A stretch of DNA of 64,000 bases from Streptomyces sp. CB02980. GTDB lineage: Bacteria; Actinomycetota; Actinomycetes; Streptomycetales; Streptomycetaceae. The notes beneath the pieces were generated by a model. That model worked only from the letters and a program-made list of their open reading frames with translations, had not been told where the DNA came from and made no database searches. Of this stretch, positions 43,878 to 53,388 are shown piece after piece. The stretch lies in contig NZ_JACSCH020000010.1 of NCBI RefSeq assembly GCF_014451325.2, forward strand, positions 258,941 to 322,940. Direction: 5' to 3'. The stretch's first letter is position 1. Every line of letters begins with the position of its first letter. A program made the position numbers and the translations under genes.

Positions 43878-43977
43878 CCCGCCCGCGGGCGTCTGCGGGG
43901 CGACGAGGACCCGGCGGCACGTGAGCGACGCGCCGGGCCAAGGGGCGGGCGCGCCCTGACCAGCCCGTCGGCGTGCC

Positions 43978-44215
43978 CTGAGCCGGGCTCTCAGCCTCGT
44001 GCTGAGCCGGGGTCTCGACCTGCCCCTGAGCCGGGCTCTCAGCCTCGCGCTGAGCCGGGGTCTCGACCTGCCTGAGCCGGCTCTCAGCCTCGTCCTGAGC
44101 CGGGCTCTCGACCTGCCCCTGAGCCGAGCTCGTCAGCCTCGTCCTGAGCCGGGCTCTCGACATCCACCTGAGCCGGGCTCTCGACCTCGCCCTAGGCAGG
44201 GCTCTCGACCCGCCC
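43978..44215. repeat. Ten-copy 24-bp minisatellite downstream of the CBS-BON gene
   Basis: Units begin CTGAGCCGGG at 43978, 44002, 44026, 44050, 44072, 44095, 44119, 44144 and 44168, with a diverged one at 44192. Most are exactly 24 nt. Those at 44050, 44072 and 44119 are 22, 23 and 25 nt. Two unit types alternate at the far end. Read on the minus strand they encode octapeptides, GQVETPAQ and HEAESPAQ. The array starts directly after the stop codon of the CBS-BON gene, in the same frame for its first two units, which contain a second TAG. This suggests a former or slipped C-terminal tail. It fills the 338-nt gap 43878-44215 apart from its first 100 nt. Confidence 0.9.
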
Positions 44216-44857
44216 CTACGCCGACCCGTCTTCCCCGCCCCCGGTGTCCCGCTCGTCCCTCTTGCTCCCCTCGTCCTCGTACGTCAGCCGGTCCTCGACC
44301 TCCACCACCCCGTCCACGGTCTCGCACAGCCGGACGAGGATCGGACCGATCCCCGCGCGGTCCAGCGTGCCGCTCAGCGTCACCCGGCCCTCGTCGACGT
44401 CGATGTGGACGGCGGAGGGGGAGAGGCGCAGGATGCGGACGACCACGTCCTCGCGGATCTCCTCCTGGATCGAGCGGTCCCGGCGCAGGAACAGCTGCAG
44501 CAGGTCGCTCCGGCTCAGCACCCCGATCAGCTTCCCCTCCGCGTCGACGACCGGCAGTCGCTTCACCCGGTGCCGTTCCATGAGGCGGGCGGCCTCGACG
44601 GCCGTCCAGGACGGCCTGGCCGTCACGACGGGGCTCGACATCATGGCCTCCGCGGTGCTCGGCCCGTCCTTCGCGGTGTGCCGCCGCAGGAGGTCGGCCT
44701 CGGAGACCACGCCCACGGGCCGGTTCTCGTCGTCGACCACCGGGACGGCGGTGATGCCGTACTCGTCGAGGAGCCGCGCGATCTCCTTGAACGACGTCCC
44801 CGGCTGTACCGCGACCGCGGTCGGCGTCATCAGGTCGGCGACACTGCGGTGCCTCAT
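44216..44857 (-). CDS. CBS-pair plus BON domain protein
   Basis: The product is 213 residues from ATG 44857. Two CBS motifs (about 8-60: MTPTAVAVQPGTSFKEIARLL, and 72-125: MSSPVVTARPSWTAVEAARLM) form a nucleotide-sensing pair. A BON domain follows (about 140-200, VVVRILRLSPSAVHIDVDEG, VTLSGTLDRAGIGPILVRL). The C-terminal tail is acidic (YEDEGSKRDERDTGGGEDGSA split by charge) and ends at a TAG, directly followed by the octapeptide-coding repeat. CBS-BON proteins are often linked to dormancy or stress and probably sense adenylates. The effector is unknown. Confidence 0.88.
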   Translation of the reverse strand: MRHRSVADLMTPTAVAVQPGTSFKEIARLLDEYGITAVPVVDDENRPVGVVSEADLLRRHTAKDGPSTAEAMMSSPVVTARPSWTAVEAARLMERHRVKRLPVVDAEGKLIGVLSRSDLLQLFLRRDRSIQEEIREDVVVRILRLSPSAVHIDVDEGRVTLSGTLDRAGIGPILVRLCETVDGVVEVEDRLTYEDEGSKRDERDTGGGEDGSA

Positions 44858-45053
44858 CGTCCGTTCCGTCCCTTCTGGGTTCCTGAGTCCATGATCTCCT
44901 ACCGGGCGCCGGAGCGGGACAAGGGAGCCACAGGGCCTTGCAAGGGTTGTCATGTACATGGTTACTTCGGGTAAGCCCGCTCCGGGCCACACCCCAAGCC
45001 ACACATCACGTCACACCTCAAGTCAGCTCTTCGATCCGGAAGAAGGACCCCGC

Positions 45054-46340
45054 ATGCCCTCTCTCCGTACGTCGTCCACCCGCCCCCGCCGCCTCGCCGC
45101 CGCCCTCGCGGCAGCCGTCGCCCTCGTGGCCACGGCCGGCGGCAGCGGTTCGGCCGTCCCCGGACCGGCCACCACCGGGGCGCCGGCGGCCGCCGGACTC
45201 CGTGAGGCGATGTTCGTCGGCAACAACTGGGACGGAACGGCCGACGTCATCGCCGCCCGGGGCGACTTCCACCGCATCGGCCGCGTGAACGTCGTCCCCG
45301 ACAAGGAGGAACGCCTCCGCGAGATCTACCTGAACCCCATCAAGCTCGCGTTCTTCCTCGGTGTCCGCAGCGGCCCGGGGGAGGGGCACGACCAGTTCGT
45401 CGACGACATGTACGCGACCCCCGACGGCTCCTCCATGGTCGTCTCCCGGCCGAGCTTCGCCGATGTCGTCTCCCTCGACCTGCGCACCGGCCGGATCAAC
45501 TGGCGCTTCCCCGTGGCCGGTTACCGCGCCGACCACATGGCCGTCTCGCCCGACGGCACGCGGGTCGCGGTCTCCGCCTCCACCGCCGACACCGTGCACG
45601 TCCTCGACATCGGCACCGGCCGCGAGATCGGCTCCTTCAAGACGGGCGACAAGCCCCACGAGAACGTCTTCACCTCCGACGGACTCCTGTGGAACATGTC
45701 CATCGGCGAGGTGACCACCGCCCTCGACGCCCCCTGGCTCGACTGGACCAAGGGCGACCGCCGCATCACCGTCGTCGACGCCACCACCTTCAAGACCGTC
45801 CGCGTCATCGACATGCGCGAGCGGCTCGACGCCTTCGGCCGCAGCGATCTCTCCGACGCCGTCCGGCCCGTCGCCTTCACCCCGGACGAGAAGAAGCTCT
45901 ACCTCCAGGTCTCGTTCTACAACGGTCTCCTGGAGTACGACGTCACCACCGACCGCATCACCCGGGCCAAGGTCCTCCCCGGCAACCCGAAGACCGACCC
46001 CGACCGCACCACCTGGGTCAACGACTCGCGCCACCACGGCCTTTCGATGAGCCCCGACGGCGGCAAGCTCTGCGTCGCGGGAACGATGGACGACTACGCC
46101 ACCGTGGTGGACCGCGCCACGCTCCAGGAGGGCCCGCTCGTCGAGGCGTCCAAGCCGTACTGGGCGACCGTGAGCGGCGACGGACGGTCCTGCGTCATCT
46201 CCGAGAGCGGCGCCGACCGCGTCACCGCGATCGACTTCGCCACCGGGCGACGCGTGGCCTCCGTGGACGTCGGCGACCACCCGCAGCGCGTGCGGCTCGC
46301 CCACATCCCGGCCGACTGGGCGGGAGTCGACGGGAGGTGA
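45054..46340 (+). CDS. Secreted YVTN/YncE-type beta-propeller protein
   Basis: The product is 428 residues. ATG 45054 has GAAGGA upstream. A signal peptide with a long Ala core (to about residue 33) precedes a seven-bladed-like propeller of repeats ending in SPDGTRVAVS, TPDEKKLYLQVS and SPDGGKLCVAG patterns. No catalytic residues are evident. YVTN propellers act as binding scaffolds, often of metals or quinoproteins. An 18-bp hairpin after the gene serves it and the convergent hydrolase gene. Confidence 0.72.
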   Translation: MPSLRTSSTRPRRLAAALAAAVALVATAGGSGSAVPGPATTGAPAAAGLREAMFVGNNWDGTADVIAARGDFHRIGRVNVVPDKEERLREIYLNPIKLAFFLGVRSGPGEGHDQFVDDMYATPDGSSMVVSRPSFADVVSLDLRTGRINWRFPVAGYRADHMAVSPDGTRVAVSASTADTVHVLDIGTGREIGSFKTGDKPHENVFTSDGLLWNMSIGEVTTALDAPWLDWTKGDRRITVVDATTFKTVRVIDMRERLDAFGRSDLSDAVRPVAFTPDEKKLYLQVSFYNGLLEYDVTTDRITRAKVLPGNPKTDPDRTTWVNDSRHHGLSMSPDGGKLCVAGTMDDYATVVDRATLQEGPLVEASKPYWATVSGDGRSCVISESGADRVTAIDFATGRRVASVDVGDHPQRVRLAHIPADWAGVDGR

Positions 46341-46350
46341 GAACCGGCAG

Positions 46351-46391
46351 CGGGGGCCGGCCGGATCGAAGGACGATCCGGCCGGCCCCCG
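46351..46391. terminator. Bidirectional terminator between propeller and hydrolase genes
   Basis: A perfect 18-bp stem (CGGGGGCCGGCCGGATCG and complement) with an AAGGA loop lies 10 nt after one stop and 12 nt from the other. Confidence 0.8.
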
Positions 46392-46402
46392 CCCGGGCAC
46401 GC

Positions 46403-48466
46403 TCAGCCTCTGTGCACCGCGACCTCGTAGAGGGAATAGCCCCACTGGGTCGCCCGCCGCTCGCCGTGGATCCGTACGTAGCGGGCCGACGTCGACGGGA
46501 ACTCCGCCGTGTCGTACCCGCCGTCACCGGCGTCCGTGGACCACACCGTCCGCCAGTCCGTGCCGTTCTCCGACACGTCGATCCGGTACTGGCGCGCGTA
46601 CGCCCGCTCCCAGTCCAGGGTGACCCTGCCCACCCTGCGGACGGCCCCGAGGTCCACGCCCATCCACTGGTCGTCCGACCAGTCGCTGGCCCAGCGCGAG
46701 CCGGTGTCGCCGTCGAGGGCGCGGCCCGGCGCGTAGCTGACGAACGGGTTCCACTCCGAGGAGCTCGCCGAACCCGGCCGGCCCTTCGCGAGGTCGACCC
46801 CCGGCTCGTGGTTCTCGGTCGCCTTCCACGTGGTCAGGTACGACTCCGCGCCGGAGGCCAGCTCGTCGACGACGCCCTGGCCGCCGCTGAGCCGGATCTG
46901 CTCGACCCAGTCCGGCACCAGGCCGTTGTGCGCCGCGCCGTCGGTGTTGAGGTCCCAGGTGCGTTCGCCCGTCACCTGACGGTCGATCACCGAGCCGCCG
47001 TCGAAGCTGCGGAAGGGGTACTTCACCGCGTTCGGCGCCCCGCTGCCCACCGGGGCCGGCCAGCCGCCGACGCCGTTCATGTCGGTGCCGTAGCCGAGAC
47101 CGACCTTGTACTTCGCGCGCAGCGCGGCCTTCTGGCCCGCCTCGCCGACGAAGCCCTCCGCGCCGTGCATGTACTGGGCGACGAAGCCGCCCAGCTTGTA
47201 GAGGCGCTCCGTCCAGTCCAGGTCCATCCAGCTGTGGCTGGACAGGACGCCCGGGTACTCCTCGGACTCCAGGATGTCGAGCGCCCGCCCGGCGGCCTTG
47301 ACGCTCATGTGGTCCAGCTCCAGCATCATGCCGCGGTCGATCATGCCCCGCAGGGCGTGCTCACCGAGCCGGGTCAGGCCACGCGTGTTGCATTTCGCGT
47401 CGGAGGCGTACGAGGGGGTGCTCACGCCCGGCGGCAGCTTGGACGCCATCACCGGGGCGGCCGCGAGCCCGATCGGGTTGTCGTGCTGCGGGCCCGCGCA
47501 CTTCTCCGTCGCCCAGAAGGTGCCCGTCGACAGGAACTGGCCGATGTTGACCGCCGTACCGATGGTGCCCGAGTCGAAGCGGACACCGCACAGCGCGTTG
47601 TCGAACTTGTGGCACAGGAACATGCTGCGGACCCCGAGTCCGTACAGCTCGTCGAGACCGCGGTCGATGTCCTCCTTGCTGCACTGCGCGACATCGAGGA
47701 TCTGCTTGCAGCCGAACGGCTCCGAGGTCTCGACGCCCAGGACGACCGCGAGCTTGCCCTGCTCGACCACCGAGCGCGCCTGCGCCGCGGAGGTGACGAT
47801 CCGGAACCAGCCCTTGCCGGGCCCGCCGTACATCCCGTCGACGTAGTCCTGGAGTTCGTACGTCTTACGGGCCTGGAGACGGATCGACGTCATCTCGTCG
47901 CAGCTCCGGTCACGGGGCAGGATCGAGCAGATGAGGCCGTTCGTCACCAGGTCGTTGACGAGCACGCGCTGCCCGCCGCGCCAGGCACGCTCCACCCACG
48001 CGTAGTAGTTCTGCTGGTGCGTCAGGGAGTTGTGGGCGGGCCAGTCCTTGAACGTGGGCCAGCCGACCGGGTCGTGATGGCCGTCGGCCCCGCCGGTGAT
48101 GTTCTCGAACAGCGCGCCCGAGCCGTCGGGATAGTGCTCGGGACAGTCCTTGAGCGCCTCGGCGGCGCCCGCCGTGGAGAACGTCTGGCCGCAGATGAGC
48201 CGGCCGCCGAACCCCTCGTTGGACATCAGGTGGTTGTGCGCGTCGACGAAGCCGCGCACCTTCCCCTGCGCGTCCGTTCCCGTGAACGGCGCGCCCGTGA
48301 CGTTGATCTGCGAGTCGGCCGCGGGCCGGGAGGTGGGCTCCCACCACGCACCGCCGGCGGCGGCAGCGGGGACGGGACCGGAGCCGAAGAGGACGGCGGC
48401 CAGGGCGAGGAACAGCGCGAGGAGGGCGGATCTGCCGCCGGTCGCGCGCGAAATGGGTCGAGTCAT
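46403..48466 (-). CDS. Secreted metallohydrolase (membrane-dipeptidase-like TIM barrel) with C-terminal discoidin domain
   Basis: The product is 687 residues with a signal peptide to about residue 37. The amidohydrolase-type metal motif FVDAHNHLMSNEGFGG (about 73-88) opens a TIM-barrel domain to about residue 535. LAVVLGVETSEPFGC, RSMFLCHKFDNALCGV, MMLELDHMSVKAAGRALDI and VLSSHSW carry further candidate metal ligands, in an order recalling renal-dipeptidase and peptidase M19 proteins. Residues about 545-687 form an F5/8 type C domain (RWASDWSDDQWMGVDLGAV, WGYSLYEVAVHRG) that should bind glycans. The substrate is unknown, and its export suggests an extracellular or cell-wall peptide or glycoconjugate. 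Confidence 0.78.
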   Translation of the reverse strand: MTRPISRATGGRSALLALFLALAAVLFGSGPVPAAAAGGAWWEPTSRPAADSQINVTGAPFTGTDAQGKVRGFVDAHNHLMSNEGFGGRLICGQTFSTAGAAEALKDCPEHYPDGSGALFENITGGADGHHDPVGWPTFKDWPAHNSLTHQQNYYAWVERAWRGGQRVLVNDLVTNGLICSILPRDRSCDEMTSIRLQARKTYELQDYVDGMYGGPGKGWFRIVTSAAQARSVVEQGKLAVVLGVETSEPFGCKQILDVAQCSKEDIDRGLDELYGLGVRSMFLCHKFDNALCGVRFDSGTIGTAVNIGQFLSTGTFWATEKCAGPQHDNPIGLAAAPVMASKLPPGVSTPSYASDAKCNTRGLTRLGEHALRGMIDRGMMLELDHMSVKAAGRALDILESEEYPGVLSSHSWMDLDWTERLYKLGGFVAQYMHGAEGFVGEAGQKAALRAKYKVGLGYGTDMNGVGGWPAPVGSGAPNAVKYPFRSFDGGSVIDRQVTGERTWDLNTDGAAHNGLVPDWVEQIRLSGGQGVVDELASGAESYLTTWKATENHEPGVDLAKGRPGSASSSEWNPFVSYAPGRALDGDTGSRWASDWSDDQWMGVDLGAVRRVGRVTLDWERAYARQYRIDVSENGTDWRTVWSTDAGDGGYDTAEFPSTSARYVRIHGERRATQWGYSLYEVAVHRG

Positions 48467-48601
48467 GGTCAGCGATGCCTCCGGACGGTGGGGGAGTACC
48501 GGGCGCCCCGAGGATCGCGGTGATGGCGGAGTGAGTCAATAGTCCGGGACAGATGACCTGTTGATGGTCATGAGGCTGCCCCCGAGTGGACGGGCGGGCG
48601 T

Positions 48602-49195
48602 CTATCCGTCGATGAGGAGCACCAGTTGATCGGCCGTCAGGTCGAGCAGGGTCGCCGCAGTCTTCTCGTCGCCGACGACCAGGAACTGGAGGGTGAGACC
48701 GTCGATCGCGGCCGCCAGGTACCGGGCGATCGTCTCCACCGGCACCCGCGGTTCCATGTCCCGCATCGCGCGGACCTGCTCGACGAGCGCGCCCGCCGAC
48801 ACCACGTACTGCTCGTACTGGGCGCGCGCCAGATGCTCGAACCCCGGTTCCCGCAGGGCGTACTGGGTGAGGTCGTACGTCAGCATGTGCTCGCCGGGGT
48901 GGGCCGTGACATGGTCCCAGTACGACTGGAGCGCGCCCCGCACGGTATCGCGCAGGGTGGCACCCGGTTCGACCGCCGACATCACACGCGCCACGTAGTC
49001 GCTGTTGATCGTCTCGATCGCGGCTTCGAGGAGGGCCTGCTTGGACTCGAAGCAGTAGTGGAAGACGCTCAGCGAGACACCCGCCTCGGCACAGATCGAC
49101 CGGGTGGTGGTCCGGGCGACCCCGTCCCTGGTCATCGCCCTGATCGCCGCGTCGACCAGCTGTCTGCGTCGTTCGGCCGACGGCATCCGCCCCAT
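48602..49195 (-). CDS. TetR family transcriptional regulator
   Basis: The product is 197 residues. ATG 49195 has GAGGAGG upstream. The helix-turn-helix is about residues 8-55 (RRRQLVDAAIRAMTRDGV, TTTRSICAEAGVSLSVFHYCFESKQAL). The C-terminal ligand domain is of the TetR_C_6 (BetI-like) type. It lies between the metallohydrolase and exonuclease genes, all on the same strand with 135 and 49 nt gaps. Its target may be the hydrolase gene it precedes. Confidence 0.88.
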   Translation of the reverse strand: MGRMPSAERRRQLVDAAIRAMTRDGVARTTTRSICAEAGVSLSVFHYCFESKQALLEAAIETINSDYVARVMSAVEPGATLRDTVRGALQSYWDHVTAHPGEHMLTYDLTQYALREPGFEHLARAQYEQYVVSAGALVEQVRAMRDMEPRVPVETIARYLAAAIDGLTLQFLVVGDEKTAATLLDLTADQLVLLIDG

Positions 49196-49244
49196 GGTTC
49201 CTCCTCGCGTCCGGCGCCAGGGTAACCGCAGGTCCCTGAGGCGC

Positions 49245-49823
49245 CTACGGAACGTCCACCGCGCGGGCCGGCGGCCACGCGCCCCGCTCCGCGAGCCGCA
49301 GCACCAACGCCGCGATGTTCCAGGCGTCGTCCTCGCCCCGGTGATGACGCCCCTCCAGGGGCAGCCCCGCGATCTCCAGGGCGCGCGCCATGCCGGGGCG
49401 CTTGGGAAGGCCGTACGCCTCGGTGAACACGGCCTTGGCGTTGGTGTGGTGGCGCCCGAAGGGATACGGGGTGCCGGTGACCCGGCACTGGTGGGTGAAC
49501 TGCTTGCGGTCGTAGTCGCCCCAGCTCGCCCAGGGCCGCAGACCCGCCTCGTACGTGGTCGCCAGGAGTCGGCAGGCGGCGGCGAAGTCCAGACCGGTGT
49601 CCACCTCCGCCTGGGTGAGTCCGGTCAGTTCGGTGCAGAACGCGCTGACCTTCGAGCGGGCCGGCCGCACCAGGATCCGGTGCCGGGAGACCCGCTCCCC
49701 CGCGCCCGTATCGACCACCGTCAGCCCGATCTCGATGATCTCGCTGACGGCACCGGGCGGACGCTCGCGCTCCCAGCAGGTCGCCTCGACGTCGACGATG
49801 TTGACCAATCCCCCGTGATACAT
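49245..49823 (-). CDS. DEDDh 3'-5' exonuclease family protein (KapD-like)
   Basis: The product is 192 residues from ATG 49823, with a weak ribosome site. Exo I NIVDVEATCWE supplies the first acidic pair, Exo II WASWGDYDRKQF the next aspartate, and Exo III HHRGEDDAWNIAAL the DEDDh histidine and last aspartate. The spacing matches the RNase T/DnaQ-fold KapD and ERI-1-like exonucleases that act on RNA 3' ends or DNA. It is a single domain with no other module. Confidence 0.88.
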   Translation of the reverse strand: MYHGGLVNIVDVEATCWERERPPGAVSEIIEIGLTVVDTGAGERVSRHRILVRPARSKVSAFCTELTGLTQAEVDTGLDFAAACRLLATTYEAGLRPWASWGDYDRKQFTHQCRVTGTPYPFGRHHTNAKAVFTEAYGLPKRPGMARALEIAGLPLEGRHHRGEDDAWNIAALVLRLAERGAWPPARAVDVP

Positions 49824-49862
49824 GCGGAGAAGCCTAATCGGTCCCCCTGTCAGGGGGCGCCG

Positions 49863-49955
49863 ATGTCGTTGATCGGGAAGCTCCAAGTCACCTTCGACTG
49901 CACGGATCCCGAGCGCGTCGCCCGTTTCCGGTGCGAGGAGTTCTGTCTCGACTGA
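49863..49955 (+). pseudogene. Truncated VOC (glyoxalase-like) gene remnant
   Basis: ATG 49863 opens MSLIGKLQVTFDCTDPERVA then RFRCEEFCLD and a stop. The first 24 residues are the standard N-terminus of streptomycete VOC proteins, whose next residues would be FWCEVLGY-like. The reading ends after 30 codons, and no continuation is found in other frames before the convergent GntR gene. I take it as the 5' stump of a deleted gene. Confidence 0.6.
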
Positions 49956-50000
49956 GCGTTCTCCCCCTCGGCGAGCACCGCTGCCGACGGGGAGGAAGGA

Positions 50001-50672
50001 TCAGTCCCGCTCCAGGTCCAGGACCTCGCGCAAGGCCGCCACCGCGTGCGCCCGGTGCTCGTCCAGCCAGTGGACGGCGGCGTCCTCGTCGCCGTGCCGC
50101 AGCGCGGAGATGACGGCGCGGTGCTCGCGGACGGCCTGCTTCCGGTGTGGGTCCTCGGTGTAGTAGAGCGAGCGGTACGCGTCGGTGGAGTCCCACAGGG
50201 TCGCGATCAGACGGACCAGGCGCGGCATCCCCGACGCCTCGATGAGCGTGAAGTGGAAGAGCCGGTTCGCCGCCGCCATCGCCGGCACGTCGCCCTCGTC
50301 GGCCGCCAGCTCCACCTCACGCTGGACGCGCTCCAGGGCGGCCACGATGCCGTCCGGCATCCGCCGCACGGCCATCCGCACGGCCTCAGTCTCCAGGAGC
50401 TCACGGATCCGGTAGATCTCCTCCAGATCGGCGAGCGAGAGCTCCGCGACGAAGTAGCCCCGGTGGATGTGATGGACGACCAGGCCCTCGGCCTCCAAGG
50501 CCTTCAGAGCCTCGCGCAGCGGCACCCGGCTCACCTCGAACCGGGCCGCGAGGGCGTCCTGACGGATCTGTCCGCCGGGCCTCAGCTCCCCGCTGGTGAT
50601 GGCGCGCCGCAGTTCCTCCAGAACGAACTGCTGGGCGGTCTGCGGCCGCCGCCTCTGCACCGCGCTGCTCAT
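50001..50672 (-). CDS. GntR family (FCD-type) transcriptional regulator
   Basis: The product is 223 residues from ATG 50672. A winged helix-turn-helix (about 12-75, LEELRRAITSGELRPGGQI, RFEVSRVPLREALKALEAEGLV) is followed by an FCD all-alpha effector domain (about 85-212) with the metal/carboxylate site histidines in ANRLFHFTLIEAS and REHRAVISAL. FCD regulators respond to dicarboxylates and acyl-CoA-related acids. It precedes the CoA transferase gene's end by about 80 nt, and a TGGATCCA palindrome in the nearby divergent promoter suits this family. Confidence 0.87.
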   Translation of the reverse strand: MSSAVQRRRPQTAQQFVLEELRRAITSGELRPGGQIRQDALAARFEVSRVPLREALKALEAEGLVVHHIHRGYFVAELSLADLEEIYRIRELLETEAVRMAVRRMPDGIVAALERVQREVELAADEGDVPAMAAANRLFHFTLIEASGMPRLVRLIATLWDSTDAYRSLYYTEDPHRKQAVREHRAVISALRHGDEDAAVHWLDEHRAHAVAALREVLDLERD

Positions 50673-50751
50673 CGCCTGTGACCTTCCGATCCCTCGTGCT
50701 GCCCACCGGATGATCTCTCCACCGGTGCCGACCATCCTCCTACGCGCGCGG

Positions 50752-51948
50752 TCATGGATCTCCCGCGGAGCTCTCCTCCGTCCGCCCCAGGGAGGCCAGC
50801 ACGCCCGCCGTGTGCTCGCCGAGCCGCGGGGGAGCGGTGCGGTACGTGGGCGGGGTGGCGCCGAGCCGGACCGGATGGGCGACCTGACCGGGACCGGCGG
50901 CGGACTCCGGGACCCGCGGGGCGAGCCCCAGCCGGTCGGCGAGGTCGAACGCGGCGGCCAGGTCGTTGATCGGCCCGCACGGCACCCCGGCCGCGGTGAG
51001 CTCCTCGAACCAGCCGTCGGCGGTACGGGTCCCCAGCGGCCCGGCGAGTGCCGTCACCAGCTCGTCCCGGTGGGCGACCCGGGCCGTGTTGGTCGCGAAC
51101 CGCGGATCCCCGGCGAGCCCGGGCAGGCCCAGCCGCTCGCACAGGACCCGGAACTGCCGGTCGTTGCCCACGGCCAGGACCAGCGGCCGGTCCCGCGCCT
51201 CGAACACCTCGTACGGAGCGATGCTCGGGTGCCGGTTGCCCATCGCGCGCGGCACGACCCCCGCCCCCAGGTGGGCGGCCGCCTGGTTGGTGAGCGCCGA
51301 CAGGAGGGAGGAGAGCAGCGAGACCTCGACCCGCTGGCCCTCGCCGGTGCGCTCACGGTGACGGAGGGCGGCGAGGACGCCCATGCCCGCGTGCAGCCCG
51401 GTGATGACGTCGACCAGGGCGACCCCGGCCTTCGTCCCCTGTCCGTCCGGTTCGCCCGTCACGCTCATGAGACCGCCCATGGCCTGGACGAGGAGGTCGT
51501 AGCCGGGCAGCCGGGCGCCCTCGTCGGTGCCGAAGCCGGTCACCGAGCAGTAGACGAGACCGGGATGGGCGGCCCGCACGTCCTCGTACCCGAGGCCCAG
51601 CTTCTCCATCGTGCCGGGGCGGAAGTTCTCCACCAGGACGTCCGCGCGGTCCACGATCGCGCGCGCCGCCGCCAGGTCGTCGGGGTCGGTGAGGTCGAGC
51701 GCGACCGAGCGCTTGTTGCGGTTCACCCCGAGGAAGTAGGTGGCCTCGCCGCCGGCGAACGGCGGCCCCCACGCGCGCGTGTCGTCGCCGGACCCCGGCC
51801 GCTCGATCTTGATCACGTCCGCGCCCAGGTCGGCGAGGAGCATCGTCATGTACGGCCCCGCCAGGACCCGGCCGAAGTCGGCGACGACGATTCCGGACAG
51901 GGCGCCGGCCGCCGTCGGCCCCGGTGCGCCCGCCTGGTCTGCGCGCAT
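50752..51948 (-). CDS. gcdG: Class III (CaiB/BaiF) CoA transferase, probably glutarate-type
   Basis: The product is 398 residues. ATG 51948 has GGGAGAG upstream. The blocks LAGPYMTMLLADLGADVIKI, GVNRNKRSVALDL, NFRPGTMEKLGLGYE and the catalytic aspartate in LPGYDLLVQAMGGLMSVTG are family-standard. The divergent glutaryl-CoA dehydrogenase suggests it is the succinyl-CoA:glutarate CoA transferase (GcdG/SUGCT type) that activates glutarate from lysine breakdown. Family members also use other carboxylates, so the substrate is inferred from context. Confidence 0.78.
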   Translation of the reverse strand: MRADQAGAPGPTAAGALSGIVVADFGRVLAGPYMTMLLADLGADVIKIERPGSGDDTRAWGPPFAGGEATYFLGVNRNKRSVALDLTDPDDLAAARAIVDRADVLVENFRPGTMEKLGLGYEDVRAAHPGLVYCSVTGFGTDEGARLPGYDLLVQAMGGLMSVTGEPDGQGTKAGVALVDVITGLHAGMGVLAALRHRERTGEGQRVEVSLLSSLLSALTNQAAAHLGAGVVPRAMGNRHPSIAPYEVFEARDRPLVLAVGNDRQFRVLCERLGLPGLAGDPRFATNTARVAHRDELVTALAGPLGTRTADGWFEELTAAGVPCGPINDLAAAFDLADRLGLAPRVPESAAGPGQVAHPVRLGATPPTYRTAPPRLGEHTAGVLASLGRTEESSAGDP

Positions 51949-52011
51949 TCCGCTCTCCCTCGCTGGCGATCGGATCTCTTCGGACCGTACGGCCGGGGTA
52001 GGGGATTTTCA

Positions 52012-52027
52012 ATACTGGATCCAATAT
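52012..52027. promoter_or_regulatory. GntR/FCD operator candidate in the gcdG-gcdH promoter region
   Basis: ATACTGGATCCAATAT is a palindrome with one mismatched pair around TGGATCCA, the core typical of FCD-type GntR sites. It lies 63 nt before gcdG and 57 nt before gcdH, so one dimer could control both divergent genes. Confidence 0.55.
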
Positions 52028-52084
52028 CCGGTCTGGGGCTACGCTTCGCCTCGCCGAGTTGCCACAGCCGCCAGGAGGCCGTCC

Positions 52085-53293
<1,209 letters not shown>

Positions 53294-53341
53294 GCCGCGT
53301 CGGAAGGCCGTCCTGAGGCCGGCTCGTCCTGGCACGGGCTC

Positions 53342-53376
53342 GGCCTGACGTCGGTTCGGGCCTGACGTCGATTCGG
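53342..53376. repeat. Two-copy 17-bp-period repeat after gcdH
   Basis: GGCCTGACGTCGGTTCGG (53342-53359) and GGCCTGACGTCGATTCGG (53359-53376) overlap by one base. A degenerate third copy follows. It lies in the 95-nt gap between convergent genes. Confidence 0.6.
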
Positions 53377-53388
53377 CCCGACGCGGGC

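Noticed and set aside
43780..44163. 127-residue minus-strand protein made from the repeat
   Set aside because: It overlaps the DUF1876 gene, lacks a ribosome site and depends on the slipped units.
43978..44215. CRISPR array
   Set aside because: Units are contiguous with no unique spacers, the repeat is coding-periodic (24 nt), and no cas gene is near.
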